NCBI GenBank assembly: GCA_037389465.1
Contig: JAZARR010000213.1
Span: 5,252,501 to 5,316,500 of the forward strand
DNA from: Baylisascaris procyonis
Lineage: Eukaryota > Nematoda > Chromadorea > Rhabditida > Ascarididae
Reading direction: 5' to 3'
DNA length: 64,000 bases
The notes beneath the pieces were generated by a model, which saw only the letters and a program-made list of their open reading frames with translations, was not told where the DNA came from and searched no databases. This document shows positions 1 through 14,600 of the stretch, piece after piece (the stretch's first letter is position 1; each line of letters begins with the position of its first letter). The position numbers were made by a program, and so were the translations under genes.

Positions 1-365
1 GTCATGCTTGACTGACGATCACAAGGAAAATATATGATTGCTCAGTAGTCGTCTAAATAGTTGAACTGTTGAATCTAATTTCGAAACACTACGTTGTTTG
101 CTATCAGGAATAGGATACACCTGTATATGAAATCGAACCTTCTGTTCGGATCAGAAAAGTTGCTAAGGAACACAACTGATTTCGTATTTAACGTTCGTAA
201 AAATTTCTTGATGGTAAAGGTGTTATAACATGACATGACAACAGGACATCAATAAAACAATTTTTCAGCAGCAAATTATTATTAATAAAACGTCCATTCT
301 TGCTTTCTACCAGTATTTTGAAATGTTGCCCATTAAAAGTATTTCTTAAGATTGGCATTTTTCAG

Positions 366-3300
366 CAGCTCGTAATATGTGTCGTTCATGCCGATTTCAG
401 AAATGTCTTCGTGCTGGCATGATTGTCACTGGTAATTTCATATATTTATCTAAATTTTAGCAATGTTTTTAATACACAGTCAGAGTGACCTGCTCTGCAA
501 CTGTTTACTATGACTCAACCATAGATTTCCCGAAAAACGTTGAAAAACATCATTTAAACTTTTAGTGAAAACTATGCAAAGTATTATCTTATGCACGTAT
601 GCAAATTTTGCATATGCGTAGAATAATTCAAAATTGTCTCAGCCCATTTATATATATATATTTAAAATATACTCTGGCAAACGATGATGAAGACTTTATC
701 TGTTATAAGATATATAAATGCCTTTGTGAAGACGAGCAAAAGTTTTTATATACTCGAATAAATCCTCAAATATCGAATTAGGTAATAAAATATTGCTTTT
801 TGAAATTATTGTTCGATATTAAACTGTGTTATCTGAATATGAAAAAAACTTTTTTTAGCTGTACAACAGTCACGTGATGGAATAGGAAAACGAATTTCAC
901 CAACAAAGCCACGTTCCGACAGACAAGCACAGACTAAGAAATCTGATTCGCCAACCGTTTCGACTTCAATCTATGGTGGCCCATGGATTACCAAAGCTGA
1001 GCAGCCCACTATGCTTACTCAATTCTCACAAATGGTAAACTCTATATCAGAAATTCTCGATTCATATTTTATAAAAGGATTTCCTAGTTCTTGTTCCATA
1101 ACTCGTCTGAAAAATTTTATTATGCTTCTTAATTGTTTCATTTATTTATTTCATTTCAACATGCTAAAGCGGGAAAACATAAAAAATTATAGGAGTATGG
1201 CAAGTGAGAACGAGATGAACGTTCAGAAAGCTGTAGGTCAAGCGAACAGACATTTAATGCATTAGAGCACTAACAGCTCGTAGATGGAGACGGCTCATCC
1301 GAAGCTTAAAGACTGAAGTTATGGGTGCATTAACGATATCAGTGGGAAGCAGGTTCCAGACTCGTGCAGTATGAAAGCAAAACATTTATTCGTGCTGCAA
1401 CATTTTTTTGGCCAGATAGAATTGATGCCTACCGTTGAATACGGAGAAGGGACAAGTAAAATATTTCATAAATAACCTAGTGGAATTGTGTGGAACTTTG
1501 ATGCCTATAATCTCTGATGAGGTTCTCAAGAAGTTCAAGCAGTTAAGGACAGTAAGTCAAATACCGATTCAGCACCTCATTTCCATAGTATCATTAAATG
1601 TAAATGTAAGCGAACAAATCATATGAGCACATTAAATAAACTTTACATTTCTCATCGTTTTATAATGAAGTTGGAGATTTATATGAAAAGGAATGATAAT
1701 CAACCTACGTGATAATCAACTTTCGATTCTCATACAAAATTTCAATTTGCAAATGAGAGTTGAAAATTTAGACGTTTGAATTAATTCACTCACATAGCCC
1801 ATAATCTAACTTAATTATTTGAAGGAACCATTCGAATTTTGCTTATAGAATTTTCAGGAAATCACTCAACGACAAGAATCAGATACCGGGAACGCTAACA
1901 TGAGAATATTACCAAAAATGCTTGACGGTTATCATCATTTTCTTTCGATAAGAAAGGCAACTTTCTCACTGGCCGAAGATACAAATTTTTCAAAAATGTT
2001 CAAAGATGAGGAAATAGATCCTAACGTAAATTCCTTTTTAATCTTTTTTTGTAGTGAGTGCGCATGGATCCTAGCAGGAGAGAAGTGCATTAGAAGAAGT
2101 GAGGCGTGATATTTGCCTTTGTAACGCCATTTAGCGGACGAACTGCTTTCATAAATTGCCAATAAATAATAAAATTTTGTTTACATACTTTAACTATTAC
2201 TCTGACCCGCCGCATAAAATTCCAACAAATGATTCGTTTTTGATAATTCGCTAGTTTAATATTATGCAAATTTTGGTCACATCTAAGCAAATGTAGTTAA
2301 GATGAAATTGCTTACGGAATGGATTATATGTATTATATGCATAGATAATATATATGTATTATTGCTTGTATTATATGCAGCATCACACCCATCAAATTTA
2401 AAGCTCTACGTACCATTTACTGCAATCAAGTCGCCTTCAGAAAACTAGAAATGGATGGATAACCTGCCGGATCAGTCATAAAACATTTTGATCAATGCCT
2501 CCGTGAAACAGAGAAACTGCTTCATTTTGTTTAAAGTGACAATGAAAGTGGTTGCATGAAGTTATAAAGTACAGTAATGTTGCAGTCCTTACAAAGAAGC
2601 AATTTTGATGTGGTAAACAAAGTATGCCGAATGGAATCGCACATCGCAACAGATATTGTTAACAATTATTTTATTCCATTCAAGGAGTTGCCGGCTGAGG
2701 AAAAGGTTTCTAAAATATTCCATACACTTAACTTCCTTCTTCTTCGTGTTTCGAGCTCCTTCCTCATGGTATATCTCGAGTTCTTTCCTCATTACGATGT
2801 GTTATCGATGAGTCACTTTCGAGATTTGTTGTGGTGGATAAAAGAAATGAAAGGAAAGTTGGAAGTGCCGAAGGATCGAATTTGTAATCGAAAATGTTTC
2901 ATTTCTTTGAGTGTTTAAGGTACCTCATTTTTAAATTACTTTCATATATGCTCTTTCAATCGGAATAAGTTCCAGGGACTGGAAAAAGCTTAAGCGGTCG
3001 CATTCTCAGGTCTCAGTATATCTGGATTCTAGTGTGCCCGCGGGGAGCGTCATCGATGCAAGCTACTCTAGGTTGTGTAATCCATTCAGCTCTCTTTTGC
3101 TCCCCAAATATTTCTAAATTAAGGTCTATAACCCGTGATGTTACACGATCTTTTTAGATTGCAAGAGCTCTGCGAAGGCATCTTTAACTTTATTTTCACA
3201 GAGGAAATAGCTTGAGGATATAGAAAAACTTGCATGAAAGACCCCATTGGAATCTCCTTGAGCTGTCACCCAGGGGTTAGCGTTCATGCAAATGAGTCAT

Positions 3301-6300
3301 CGTTCTGGCGCGGCAACGTGTGATTTCATCGCGGTATGCCGTTTCATAAGGTTTGCAACGATCTTCATAATGTATCACTCCCGGTGTAGTGGAGAGGTTC
3401 GATTGAGTATCCAAGATGGCCTGAGTCGTATCCAGGTTCGGACCGCACAGTTTAAACGAACCTTTTTTACCTTGCAGATAGTGTTGTTCAAGAATTTTTA
3501 TTGGTATTTGACGAACACAGATCGCGCATATCAATCATACCGAGCATTTGGATCTAATCCGTATGACGATCGGTTGTTGATGCCAGATGGAGGATATATT
3601 AAAATGAGTGAATTGGAAAAGTTCTATGAGAACACTGTCAACTGCAGAGCTGATCCTAAGGAAGCAGCAAGGTGAGTGTCGCATTGCTTCCGAGTTCCTT
3701 TATCGTGAGGTTGAGATATGATTTGTACACTTACCTTGGGCTGTGTTTGTCATGTTTTTTAATATCATTGACAACATAGATTATCACACATGTTCAACGT
3801 TTATCAATAGGCTAATTTCATTGCGTATATAATTTGAAAGCAGAACGAATTCAGTGAAATGATCACATTTGTGTTTCATCAACCTCTATTTTGTTCAATG
3901 AAAAGTTGTTATTCGATGAGTATGTGTTGTTTTGATACAGATTATTCCAACCGGCAATGAACTACATTGTGAATGTGATTGTGGAACACGTAAGGCGCAT
4001 CGAGATGAGTGATTATGAATATGTCGCCATCCTGGGAATGTTCCTTTGGAATGATTGTTCGTTACTTTCTTTATTCAATCTTTGCTTGATTTTGCTCACT
4101 TTAAATAACATCAACATCTAACGTTCACGCTATCGGCAACGTTCATCTAGTTCCGTCATTACATTGATGAAATTATCGCTAAGTTAATAATTATAGTGGT
4201 GTGACTGGTAGTGGCGATTGAAGAGGAAGACCGAGTGTGACAAGCCAGGGCACACGGAGATAGTGAAGGTGGTTTACCGGGGAGCACCCTCCGAAGCCGA
4301 CTAAAACAGAGACGGGAGAAGGGTGACGAAGGCGAATGCCGATTGGAGAATTGACGAACGAAGACACACGAAACGGGCTGAAGCCCGACTTATACAGGTC
4401 CCAGATATCGCCTGGGGCAGCACAAAAGCACTTAAGTCGATCAATGGCAAAATACGAAGAACAATGAACGAGAGTCAACTATACGAGTAAAAGTGACCAC
4501 TGCAATGTTAGGTCACAAGTAGATATCTTGGGTTGGCTCATCAGCGCCATACCCAATAGATAGCGTTGTGTTTGGTTCGCCTGTATGTGTGCGTTTCTGC
4601 AGCGGTTTTCTTAACTGTTAATGGCAAACTCAGAGATATAATATGTGACGGTAAAAAAATGTGCCTCTGGAGGAGATGTACATATTTATTGTTTGTTGAT
4701 TGCTGATTTGTTGATTGTACACATTTATATTTATTTTACATTGTTTGTTGATTGCTTAGCAAGTCTTACAGCATTCGATTTTGGAGTGAATATTTAAGGA
4801 TTTCTATGAGTAATCACTATTATATCTCACTGCAAGGATCGAACGTGGAATATGACATAGGTACCGTTGGTGGAAATCATCACGATAGTATTTCATCTTT
4901 GATTTCTTAAAAATTAGTTATGTGCTTTCCGGTTAGACCGGTAAACAACTATGTGAGCTTTTATGCACCTCTGAAAGTTTTCTTCGCATAAGCGCATTAT
5001 GTCGTGTCTGTCCCTTCAACATCTTCAACTTAGAAACAATTAGGGCTGGAGTTACGAAAATTGGTCAGTATAATCTACACCATACGATGCCTTCTATACC
5101 ACAGCTCACAACGACATATCAATCTTGAAAAAACTTACCGGCCTTGTGTCGAAAAAAATTACACTTGTTCTATGCCGGTCAATTTTCATTCCACCCCGGT
5201 CGGATTGCAAAGAAACATTTTTTATAGATATGAGCAAGGAGTTAGATTAACTAAAATCTGAAAGGAACATGCCGTATACTTATCATTTGTTGGTAACTTG
5301 TGAAACCGGTCGGTCATGCGTGGGGAAGGTAAAAACGCATACTGGTCACCTCTTGCAGTACGTGTCTGTACTCGTTTTTCACTCGAAATCATGGCACGCA
5401 TTAAAACGCTGATGCATTTGATGTGCGCATAGGGGGCTTTTGCTATGCGCTACATGAATGGAAGCAACGCATATATTATAGAATCGACAAACGATTTCCC
5501 GGTCGAGTTTTTTGATGGATTTAATGTATTGTTTAGCATTAGCGAATATCGCATCGGACACAGTGCAAATGATTTGGTCAACACGATCGGCGATTTTCGA
5601 AGATTTGCATATCCACTATAGATCACGGGGATTTTCAGATGTTCAGACATCAGTTAAGCTCGGCAACCTTATGATGCTAATTCCTAAGATACAGGTGAGA
5701 TGTTTATTTGAGTTGCTAGACAACTCGAATTTTACATGAATAAATGTTGATTTATAGCGGCGCTTGCTCAGGTATTAGGGTCACGGAAGAGGAGTTTGAA
5801 AGCGCTGAGACTCGAAGATTGTGGTGTTGGGAACCTAAATTGGGTTTAGCAAATTTTCGTAAACAGTAATAACTTGCAAATAAATATGAGCCATCCTCAA
5901 GAAAAAGATTGCTAGTCGTGATTTCGATCATACCAATTGTCAGTAAACTGTCTGAATGCAGATCACAATCACTTTACCACACTTCCGAAAAAAAGCGATC
6001 TGTTAGGTCGCTAAGGCGAGCGGATAATTCATAGATAAGAGTTATATACTTAAAGCGTCATACTGTTGTTTCGATAAAGGTGTGCTTTGTAGTAGATATC
6101 ATCAGTTGAAAGTATTGATGTTATAAATCAATGTGAAATCAGCTAAGTGATATCAGTAGCAGTGTTGTTATATCATTTTCAGTGGAATTTTTGCATTAAT
6201 GTAACGGGGGAAAAGTTAAATTAGTAGACGAAAAACCTGAGATTTCCCTCGCAAAAACTGGAAAAGATTGAAATTAGCGTTCATAGGAGGAATTGTGCTT

Positions 6301-6919
6301 TGTCATATTTTACGTTATATTTGCATTTCCAGTGCCTTTTTAAAGTATTCTGCAAAATGGTATTATAACGACGAGGTGCATCTACCTAGTACAAAGGTGA
6401 TAAAAAACGGGAAAAGAGAGAAGGATAGCACCATATGTCGATGCTTCTCTACTCCCTACCCCCGTCCCCGCCTATTTTTTCTATTTCTCATTCGGTCAAT
6501 GAGTAAAAGACTCATAATATCGCATTTTCCTGAACAATTACTGTAAAGTAGCTTGTATCATCATAGCGAATGCTTTCAGCCAGCCAACTAGACTATATCC
6601 AATCCAAAACTTCCTGATGGAAGTGGAAAGCTCGAAGTGATATGTCAGTGAAAATTCCAGCGAACTGGATATGCTGAGTAAGGAACTATTGAACGGACCC
6701 TAGATGTACCAGGAATATTGATAATTTGATACGAAGACTAATTCTCGTATCATCGAGTTTTATATATGTCAAATGCCCTTAGGCGAGAGGGAATTACGGT
6801 AATTTACGTATTAGGTTTTTCAGCGTTCGGTTACGTTATTCACCGAGAATATGGCACTAGCTGAATTATTTAACATATTCGAAGCGGATCATTGTTGTTC
6901 GGCTTTTCGACCAGACTGA
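366..6919 (+). CDS. Nuclear hormone receptor, 5'-partial (8 exons visible)
   Basis: Ligand-type transcription factor acting in the nucleus. Exons: 366-431, 859-1034, 1858-2025, 2586-2705, 3478-3671, 3941-4056, 5537-5694, 6824-6919; every junction keeps frame. The first visible exon holds the end of the second zinc finger (NMCRSCRFQKCLRAGM), and the next starts with a DNA-binding extension (VQQSRDGIGKR). A Ser/Lys/Thr-rich hinge follows. Exons 3-8 form the ligand-binding domain, with LFKNFYWYLTNTDRAYQSY, LGMFLWND and the ending IPKIQ-RSVTLFTENMALAELF. About 363 residues are visible. The first zinc finger lies upstream of the window. The C-terminus (FEADHCCSAFRPD) shows no classical AF-2 helix, as in many supplementary nematode receptors. 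Family assignment is firm; the exact orthologue was not recognised. Confidence 0.92.
4190..4570. other. GC-rich block inside a nuclear receptor intron
   Basis: This stretch in the 4057-5536 intron is visibly richer in G and C than its AT-rich surroundings and includes the short hairpin CGGGCTGAAGCCCG. No splice-compatible reading frame continues the receptor protein. It looks like an inserted repeat or transposon remnant, but no family was recognised and no flanking duplication was found. Confidence 0.35.
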
Positions 6920-6964
6920 CCATCGTACTATCACTAGCGCAGTTATACTGCAAGAAGAATGGCT

Positions 6965-6970
6965 AATAAA
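6965..6970 (+). promoter_or_regulatory. Candidate poly(A) signal of the nuclear receptor gene
   Basis: AATAAA lies 46 nt after the TGA stop of the nuclear receptor gene, a normal distance for a short nematode 3' UTR. Confidence 0.5.
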
Positions 6971-9503
6971 TATTGGCGTTAATGCTGTGATTATTTGTTA
7001 TGCATTCTCATTGCTGTTGATTTATAGGTATAGTGAAGCTGATGTGATCACCCAAAAGGGGTGAAAAAGAATTCCAGAGAAAATGATTCAAAATATGGTT
7101 TCTGTTTGTATGTTTATATGTTAATATTTGATGTCGTTAATTAAAATGGGAGACGTTATATGAGTGAAAGTGGAATGAACTTTAAAGGAAATAACCCGCA
7201 GCTATTATTAGCCAACTAAAGGCAGTTGTTTGCTTTGCCTTTTGTTGCTTTTTCATGTCATTCAGCTTTTTGCACCCTATATATAAAAAACTACAGCTTG
7301 ATGAGTTGCCTTGTTTTGCTTCCAGCTTGTTTGCTGTTGTAAGTGTATGTGTATAAAAGTTGCCATTTATAAGTTCGCCATCGAGTGCAAGCAGGAGCGC
7401 AAGATTTTGACAATGAGCGTGAAGTGTGGTGGGGAATTTGCTGTTAGCCATCATATTTCAGTGGCCCGCAAACGATCAGAAAATTGTCGATCATTTCCGC
7501 CGATTGCCTCCAAATTTTTCGGGCACTTTTTCACTAAATGGTTACTCTTTCAAGGTCCCCAAATTCGAGCCTCTTTAATTATAACTGCGTGCCTCCTCGC
7601 TTTAATTAGAAGAGGGACTGGGAAAAAATGTAAGGAGAAGGGAGTTGGAAGGATTTGAAAACGATTGTTGAAGGTCAATAAAGCCCTGCATCTGAAAGCG
7701 ACATCCTGATTTTCTTAAATATATTAGAGAAGCCGCTCCCCTAATTAAAGGACGGGCGATTGCGCTCACAGTGGCTGACCTATATCGGACGACGCAGATA
7801 TGTCAAATCTCCATTGGTGTGCAGGTGGATGTTATTGAGACTTATGACCGCCTGAAGGGTCGTCCCTCAAAATTGCTCACCTGAAATAAAAACTGAGCCA
7901 TCACCTGTCTTCTCGGCTCATTCTTCTCGGACAGAAAAATCCAAACGTTTTCGAAATCACCACTAAGCGGCCTAAATGATAATTTGAAGTTGACCCAGAT
8001 GAGCTAAAAACGACCATCACTATATTTGGAACTAAAAGGCAACTAAGTATTCAACAGAATTAGATCGGCGAACCGAATTTGAATTAAACAAGATGCTAAA
8101 AATCTAGAATTTTTTTCTCAATATCTAAGCATAGGAGAATGTTATTTAGAGGTTGCATAGAAAATGCAGCAAAGTTGTGATCTGGCTAAAGACTCCGTGG
8201 TGCGATTATCTCGCAGATCACTCCCTTCGAGGATTTCTCATGTTTCATGCATTCTTTCTAGAAAAAACCATTAATTAACTTCCTTAGCCAACTTCATGAG
8301 ACGAACGCAAGTTAAAAAATTTAATTGAAAATGTAAGAATTATATCATCCAAATTTTATAAATTAAAAGCAAATAAATGTTTAAAAAAACAAGATTGGTG
8401 AAACGAGAAAAATCAAAAGGTTGACCGAGTCTGAATAGCTTTATGAAATGTGAGTTCTTATTGATTGTTTAGTTTAGCGGAATGTTAAACTTCCCACTAA
8501 AGTAATAAACCACTGAAACTATTCAGCATAGTAAAACAAGAAATAACATATGAAAATATCACATCTATTTATAGCGATCAACTGAGAGACGATAAAACAT
8601 TGGGTGAATGGGGCATTAAAAATCTTGTGGTAAACACCTTATTGCGTGATCAGATCGAATTTGAATAAGGGCCTAAATTAAAAGCGGATGTGTCCTATGA
8701 CATATGTCAGAATCGATTTGCATTGGAGACAACTGCTTACATAATATTGGGACAATGTGCCAGCGTAGAGCTGCTTGGTAGTGAGCTATAATGGGGTTCT
8801 TAAATCCATCAAGATGGAGTCCTGAACTATGGTTTCACCTGAGTTCACCGCACTGACAGCACTAAATGCGGCAGACTTCAGTGCATAAAGGTAAAATGCG
8901 ATAAACGATGCGGGACAGAAATTGAATAAATTTCGATCGCAACAGTGGAAGAAACATGCTGCAAGAGTAAGTAATAAGATGTAAATTCTTCCATACAAAT
9001 AGCAGTAACTATGAACCAATGATATCTAATTCGTCATCAAAAATTTCAGATCCAGGGAATAACCGCAATAGCTGCCTCAAGGTATGTTACTTCTAGTACT
9101 ATTCGAGTGTGTCCATTGCTCGCTCCCATAATCTCAAACATTAAGTATCTACAGCTTCCCAACAACTTTCCCCACCTTGCTCCAGTCGCCTTATTTCACA
9201 GAATGCTTCTCGAAGCCATTATAATCACAATTTTTGGATAATATCCGCAGCACTTCAAAGAAACTTCGACCTTCTCCGCTCCCCTTATCTCTTCGCCTAT
9301 ATCAAGGTTGCGTTGAGTAGCAAAGAATACCGCTGTTCCACGAGCGACCCTCGGGGATTTTTCAGCACGTAATTCCTTACAAATCTTTCCTTGATTTCCG
9401 ATGAAGGGAAACCGATTGGTAAGGCTCATTAAAGGACCAACTGTCATTCAACTTTTTTCGGTCGACTTGTTAAGACGTTTTGCATCCTCGTCATTTACAA
9501 TTT

Positions 9504-9701
9504 CTAACACGGCCGACTTCGAGATAGGTTAGATGTGGAGATACGAATTACTTTTGGCAAAGACCTAAGAGAAGTTAGGTGATTATTAATGGCCCCCACG
9601 TGAGTTCTTAAGAAAGGCTCTGCAGCGTTGCGCATCTCACCTACGTAATATTTGTCGCCTGTCTTCATCACACATGACTGCAACCTCTCCTGCATAATCA
9701 C
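9504..9701 (-). mobile_element. Possible decayed retroelement tail (GIY-YIG-like frame)
   Basis: A 65-codon minus-strand frame contains GDKYYVGEMRNAAEPFLRTH. This loosely recalls the YIGE-type start of GIY-YIG endonuclease domains at the end of some nematode retroelement polyproteins. The flanking frames are broken and no reverse transcriptase is present. The similarity is weak and the frame could be a chance reading. Confidence 0.22.
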
Positions 9702-10122
9702 CTATTGCTGAGTTCACATGAAAGCGAAAAGAATTTCTTCCCCAAACGCCAAAAGTGAAAGGATGCCGTAATCTTTGGAATACGATTGTCAAATTCACTG
9801 CACGACTGGCCACAAAAAGCAGCGCTATATTAGAAAGAAAGGGAAGGAGGAATACCCTCTTATGGCCGAAACATCTAATTGGAAGAGATGTGTATGCACA
9901 ATTGCAATGCCTTTAGATAAAAATATTATTGCATGCGTTAACCATAAAACGGTTTAAGTAAAAACACACGAATAATAAATGCATCGATCAGCGTAAAGCA
10001 GGAAAATATTTTCACACAGAATGAAAATGTATGAACGAATAAAACAAAGTGATAAAAAGGTGAAAACCTACCAAAAAGTGAAGGCAATCATACCAACCAA
10101 CGAAAAAATTGTACCCACTTAT

Positions 10123-10134
10123 CCCCCCCCCCCC
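10123..10134. repeat. Poly-C run
   Basis: Twelve consecutive C on the plus strand in intergenic DNA. It is a likely site of length polymorphism or sequencing error. Confidence 0.9.
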
Positions 10135-11677
10135 AGTTAACAACCAAGAGAAAGGTTTTCCTCCCTGTATTATCGCAGAACACGGATAAAATGAATGTCA
10201 GAATTGAGAGCAGCAAGCCACGAACGTATTCAAGCATGCCACACAGTTAAGTCATGAACTTCATTAATCAATTTCTCACTCCTACCTTTTTATACGCACA
10301 TCAAGAATTGCAATAAAACTGCAGTTATTGCACCGTTAAGCACGTTTTGCCATTCCCCCACCATATTCTCTAAAAAATTTCGTGAATTAAAAAAATTTCA
10401 AGAGAAATTATGTGGAAGCGCAAAACAACCAACACTTTTGGCATTTTTTGTAAGCGGTAGCTGAAACTTTTGCCGAGAACTTTTAAAAGAAATTTTCCAA
10501 AATAAGGAAAATGCATTATATCAGCGGCCCTTTTAGGTAATACGAAATTGAACGTGATGCTGCGATAAAAAAAAGGCTATCGTTCATTCAAAAGACCAAG
10601 AGAAATTGAAAATTTTGCATTTTCAGCCGATTGCTCTCTAAAATTTTTCAACAATTCCCGATAATATTATTCAGGATATTCTTTACCGCCCCTTATGCAT
10701 GAACTTCGAAAAACTGCGAAATATTCGCGGAAACTCTTTCAAATGGAATGGAAGGGGAAAATAAGGAAAGACTTGTCCATGCTCCATCAGCATTTAAAAG
10801 ATAAATTGATGAGGTAAATACGATTACAATAATGAATGAGGAATTACGTCACAATGTTAATCTTATAGAATTGAATGTGCAGAGTATATCGCACATAGAA
10901 ACACAATTACACAAAGATATGCGATGCAATTACAGAAAAAACCAACGTTTGCCGCAATTTTTTCTATCCAGCCATAAACTGCAAAAGAACCTGTACTACA
11001 CTGGCACACAGAAAGACCTATTCATGTAGCGACCAGAAATGAGAACGCTAAGTTCTCTGACTTTCCTGCATTAGTCAGCAATAACCTGCTGAAAACTGTT
11101 AGACTGCCGGCAGGCTTCGCATTGGCACTTTTTGTGACCTGCTGATTAATTATTTGTTGAAACACCTACGAAGTCCAGGGTCATTAAAAAGCAGAGTTAC
11201 TCCGATCTCCTGTGTCGCAAAATCCGCTCCCATAAAGATTCCCTTCCTCTCTGCTTTTCCCTGCATGGGCATTGCTCAGACCGAAATTTCCGGTTTTTCC
11301 TTAAAAAAGGCATTTCGGGGTTTTCAAGCTTCAAAACAGACCGATATGAGGGCTGGCTACGGTTCGACAGTTATGAAGGATGCGCTCATCAATGCAGAAA
11401 ATTTCCGCTTCCCAATTCCAAATACACGAATACACTGTATTTACTATGCAGTGGCTACTACTTGAACGTGGGAATTCACGCGCATTGTCAGCCGTCAAAA
11501 CATCATTACTGTATGCCACTTCCTTACCCCCTGCCTTCCCAGTGCAACCGAAGTTTTAACGCTCCACAGAGTGCCGAAAGCCCGCAGTCCCCATCACTGC
11601 AATCCAAAGCTTCAGTTCTCCCCGCATCGCATTCCAAAGTGTTCCATATTCACATCACTTAAGAATTTCAAACAGTT

Positions 11678-14600
11678 TCAAGCATCGGTCCTTCTCTTCC
11701 TGGAGCGCAATTCGTGGGAGCGTGTTGGCATCGGCAGATGAGTAGGAACGCCAGATCTCGATGGCGACCTTCCTTCAGATAGAGATCTTTCTGATTTAAT
11801 CTTCGGTGGTGACCTCGTCCGCTTGACGTCGGTGATCCGCGTTTTAGTCCCATCTGATTCTCTAGATTCCCTCATACTTTCGTGTTCTTCGTCCTCAAGC
11901 AATCCCTTCAACTCTTCGGAACCCTGACGCTCCACTGATGTTATTTTCGGTCGCGTCGGTGGTGAATACTTTGGAATAGCTCCACGTTTCGTATACGTCT
12001 GCAGAGAGTTAGTATCCCGATAAATTTTAGCAATACCTCATATACAGTAGCATTCCTTATTACCCTCAAAGATCACTTTATTACTGTATTTACTATTACT
12101 CATTATTTTGAGCCTTTAGAGTCACTCCTCAATCAAATCAGGCACTCTGAATACTAAATGAATGATAAAAATTTTGATAAATAAAACGTCAACATGTTGG
12201 AAATATTTCCCTCATATCCGACGAACAGAGTTTAATATTCAAATTGTCGAAAATGAGGAAATTTCTCGAGTGCAACAATCATACTTAACGAACAGTATAA
12301 TGGAACTTTGATAGGCATCACAGTCACTCAGATTTCTTCATGAATTGAACTCCAACGGCAACAACTAAACAAGAAAGCAGGAATGCAATGGTCATTCTGC
12401 ATCGCTAACCGCATGTTTCTTTTTATTGTTTTAATTTCTTCACCAACTGAATTCATTATAAAATTGTCATATACAGTTACTTAGCATTCCTACCGGAAAC
12501 GATTCGAAGGATTTTTGTTTTTATTACTTGGTGCTCACCTTAGCGCCATCACGCCCGCTTTAGACATCATTTTTGTCGCTCAAGTTACACAAACCAAGCA
12601 TGCGAAATAAGGTCATCAAAAATATCTCAGCGATCTATTCATGCAACCTGCCTAGAGTACGAATTTGTGTTTGGAAGGGGATCCTGCGAACGAGGGTTCT
12701 GCCATGTGAAACGATGAGTCATGAATTTTCAGAATCCCTCGCGAGGGATAAGGGAGTTCCGGAGAGCGGAAACACCCGTGGGGGGGGGGGAAGAAAGCTG
12801 GAAAACGAACGGTTCTGTTACGAGATTTTAGATCGTTCATGCTATTGTGCTATATCGTTTTCACGAGAAGCTACGACAGGAATAATTTTGGAAAAAGTTG
12901 CAATCTTAGCGTATCTTTGGCGACTCATTTGATAGAAATCACTGCTGAAGCCTAAGGTGCATATTTTTGCCAAACGCAGTTCCAAGCTTTGTTAAACGCA
13001 GATGTCAGCAAATTTTAGGGAATGCTTATAAAGAAAGGGGATTCGCTTCGTGGGCAGTGAGAGAGGTTGTGATAACGTTGTGTTGTGTTGGAATGAAGAA
13101 GTGTAATGAAGGCCATTTTTCTGTTGCAAAAGTGACAGGAAATGAGATGAGGAGGGGTTTCTTTAGTGACACATGTGGGCGACGTTGCCTTTCAGCGTTT
13201 CTCATTCCAACACACTGAATCACACAGTTTCCTTGTGTTCTGTGACTTGGAGAATTTTTTTTCAGGTTGCGACCGCAGAATTCGCCTTCTAACATCCCTC
13301 ATAGAGATGACGACAACCGTTGGGATACCCGCGGATGGGACTGGTTACAGCAAATCCTCCGCGGGGCAGAGGATTTTTTGATCGCTGGAGCCCACAGAGT
13401 CCAAAATTTATAACCCATCATAATGCGGAAGCCTTGGCTGAGGGGGGGGAGGAAGGTGGAGTGGCGGTGAATTTTAAACGATGGTACGAATGGCCTTCTT
13501 GATAGCGTCCATATGCAATAATAGATACTACGTCATTAAATAATCACCGAAATGAAATACTGCTATTTCCAATAATCAACGTAAAACATAGTAATATTAT
13601 CTAAAAATTCTCACGACGGGAAAATTTTTCGTGTCTCACGAACCTTAACTGGATCAACGGGAGTTGTTCCCGACCGTGCCGCAACCTCGTAGAGGATCAC
13701 CATTGCAAGAACCGACCATGACCTGTCAACAATTCAATTTCACTGAGTGGAAATACATCACCGACAGCACTTTTAGCAGGCATTTTCATCGAATGACTCA
13801 CCGACCAACCAAGTTGAAAAAAAAACATGTTCCTACAGCAATACCGCAAGTGCCTCCCATCATGTCATGATAATTAGTGCTATAAACGAACTAGTTTTGC
13901 AAATACTGAAAAATTTCAACTTCAAAAATCAGGCAAACTAACCAAATAACGGCAATATATTCAAATCGATTCTCGAAGGGTGTTCCGCACATAATGTACC
14001 ATTCGAGAGGTTCATCACCGATCTGTTCTGGGGCGAGTCCACCAGGTAGGCAGTGAAAGTCGAAATAGCTACCTTCGTGGCCATGGGCACAGATATATTT
14101 TTGGCGTTCCAGCTTCTGCAAAAAAAAAGTGGCCATCACGCGCCAATTTTTCTTTGGCCTATCTCACCCCAGATTCAAAGGCCAACAAAGTGATTCAACA
14201 TGTCACCTAGTGAGCAGTGATAACAAACTTCCTTGCAACTTCATGACATCTAAAGAGATTGTTGTCTGAAGAGGTGACTCCCCTCGGAGGAATGCCCGGC
14301 AATAAATGAACAATGAGAATGTGATCCTGCATATCACCAAACAAGAAATTATTGCCAACAGTGACATTCTTAAAACATTTTCATTTCACGATAAAATAAT
14401 CTAAAGCCATCATTTCTGAACATTTATTCCAAGCAGGCACGAAATTTTCACACAGGCATATAATAGATGAAACAAATTCGGTGCAAAGATAAATCTGGCA
14501 CCTTCAGACCATATGACACGAAAATAAATGCATATTCTCTTATCATTACTTCATTTTTCCTCGTGCAACGTTTTCCAGTTGTATAATCAAAATTACACTA

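Larger units (their letters stand above)
6971..11677. other. Intergenic region without a recognised gene
   Basis: This region lies between two genes that converge on it: the nuclear receptor from the left and the membrane-protein gene from the right. Several 60-115-codon open frames exist, but none shows conserved motifs or phase-compatible splice sites. It includes a G/C-richer block around 7,700-7,930, a 12-C homopolymer at 10,123-10,134, and a possible retroelement remnant at 9,504-9,701. Confidence 0.6.
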
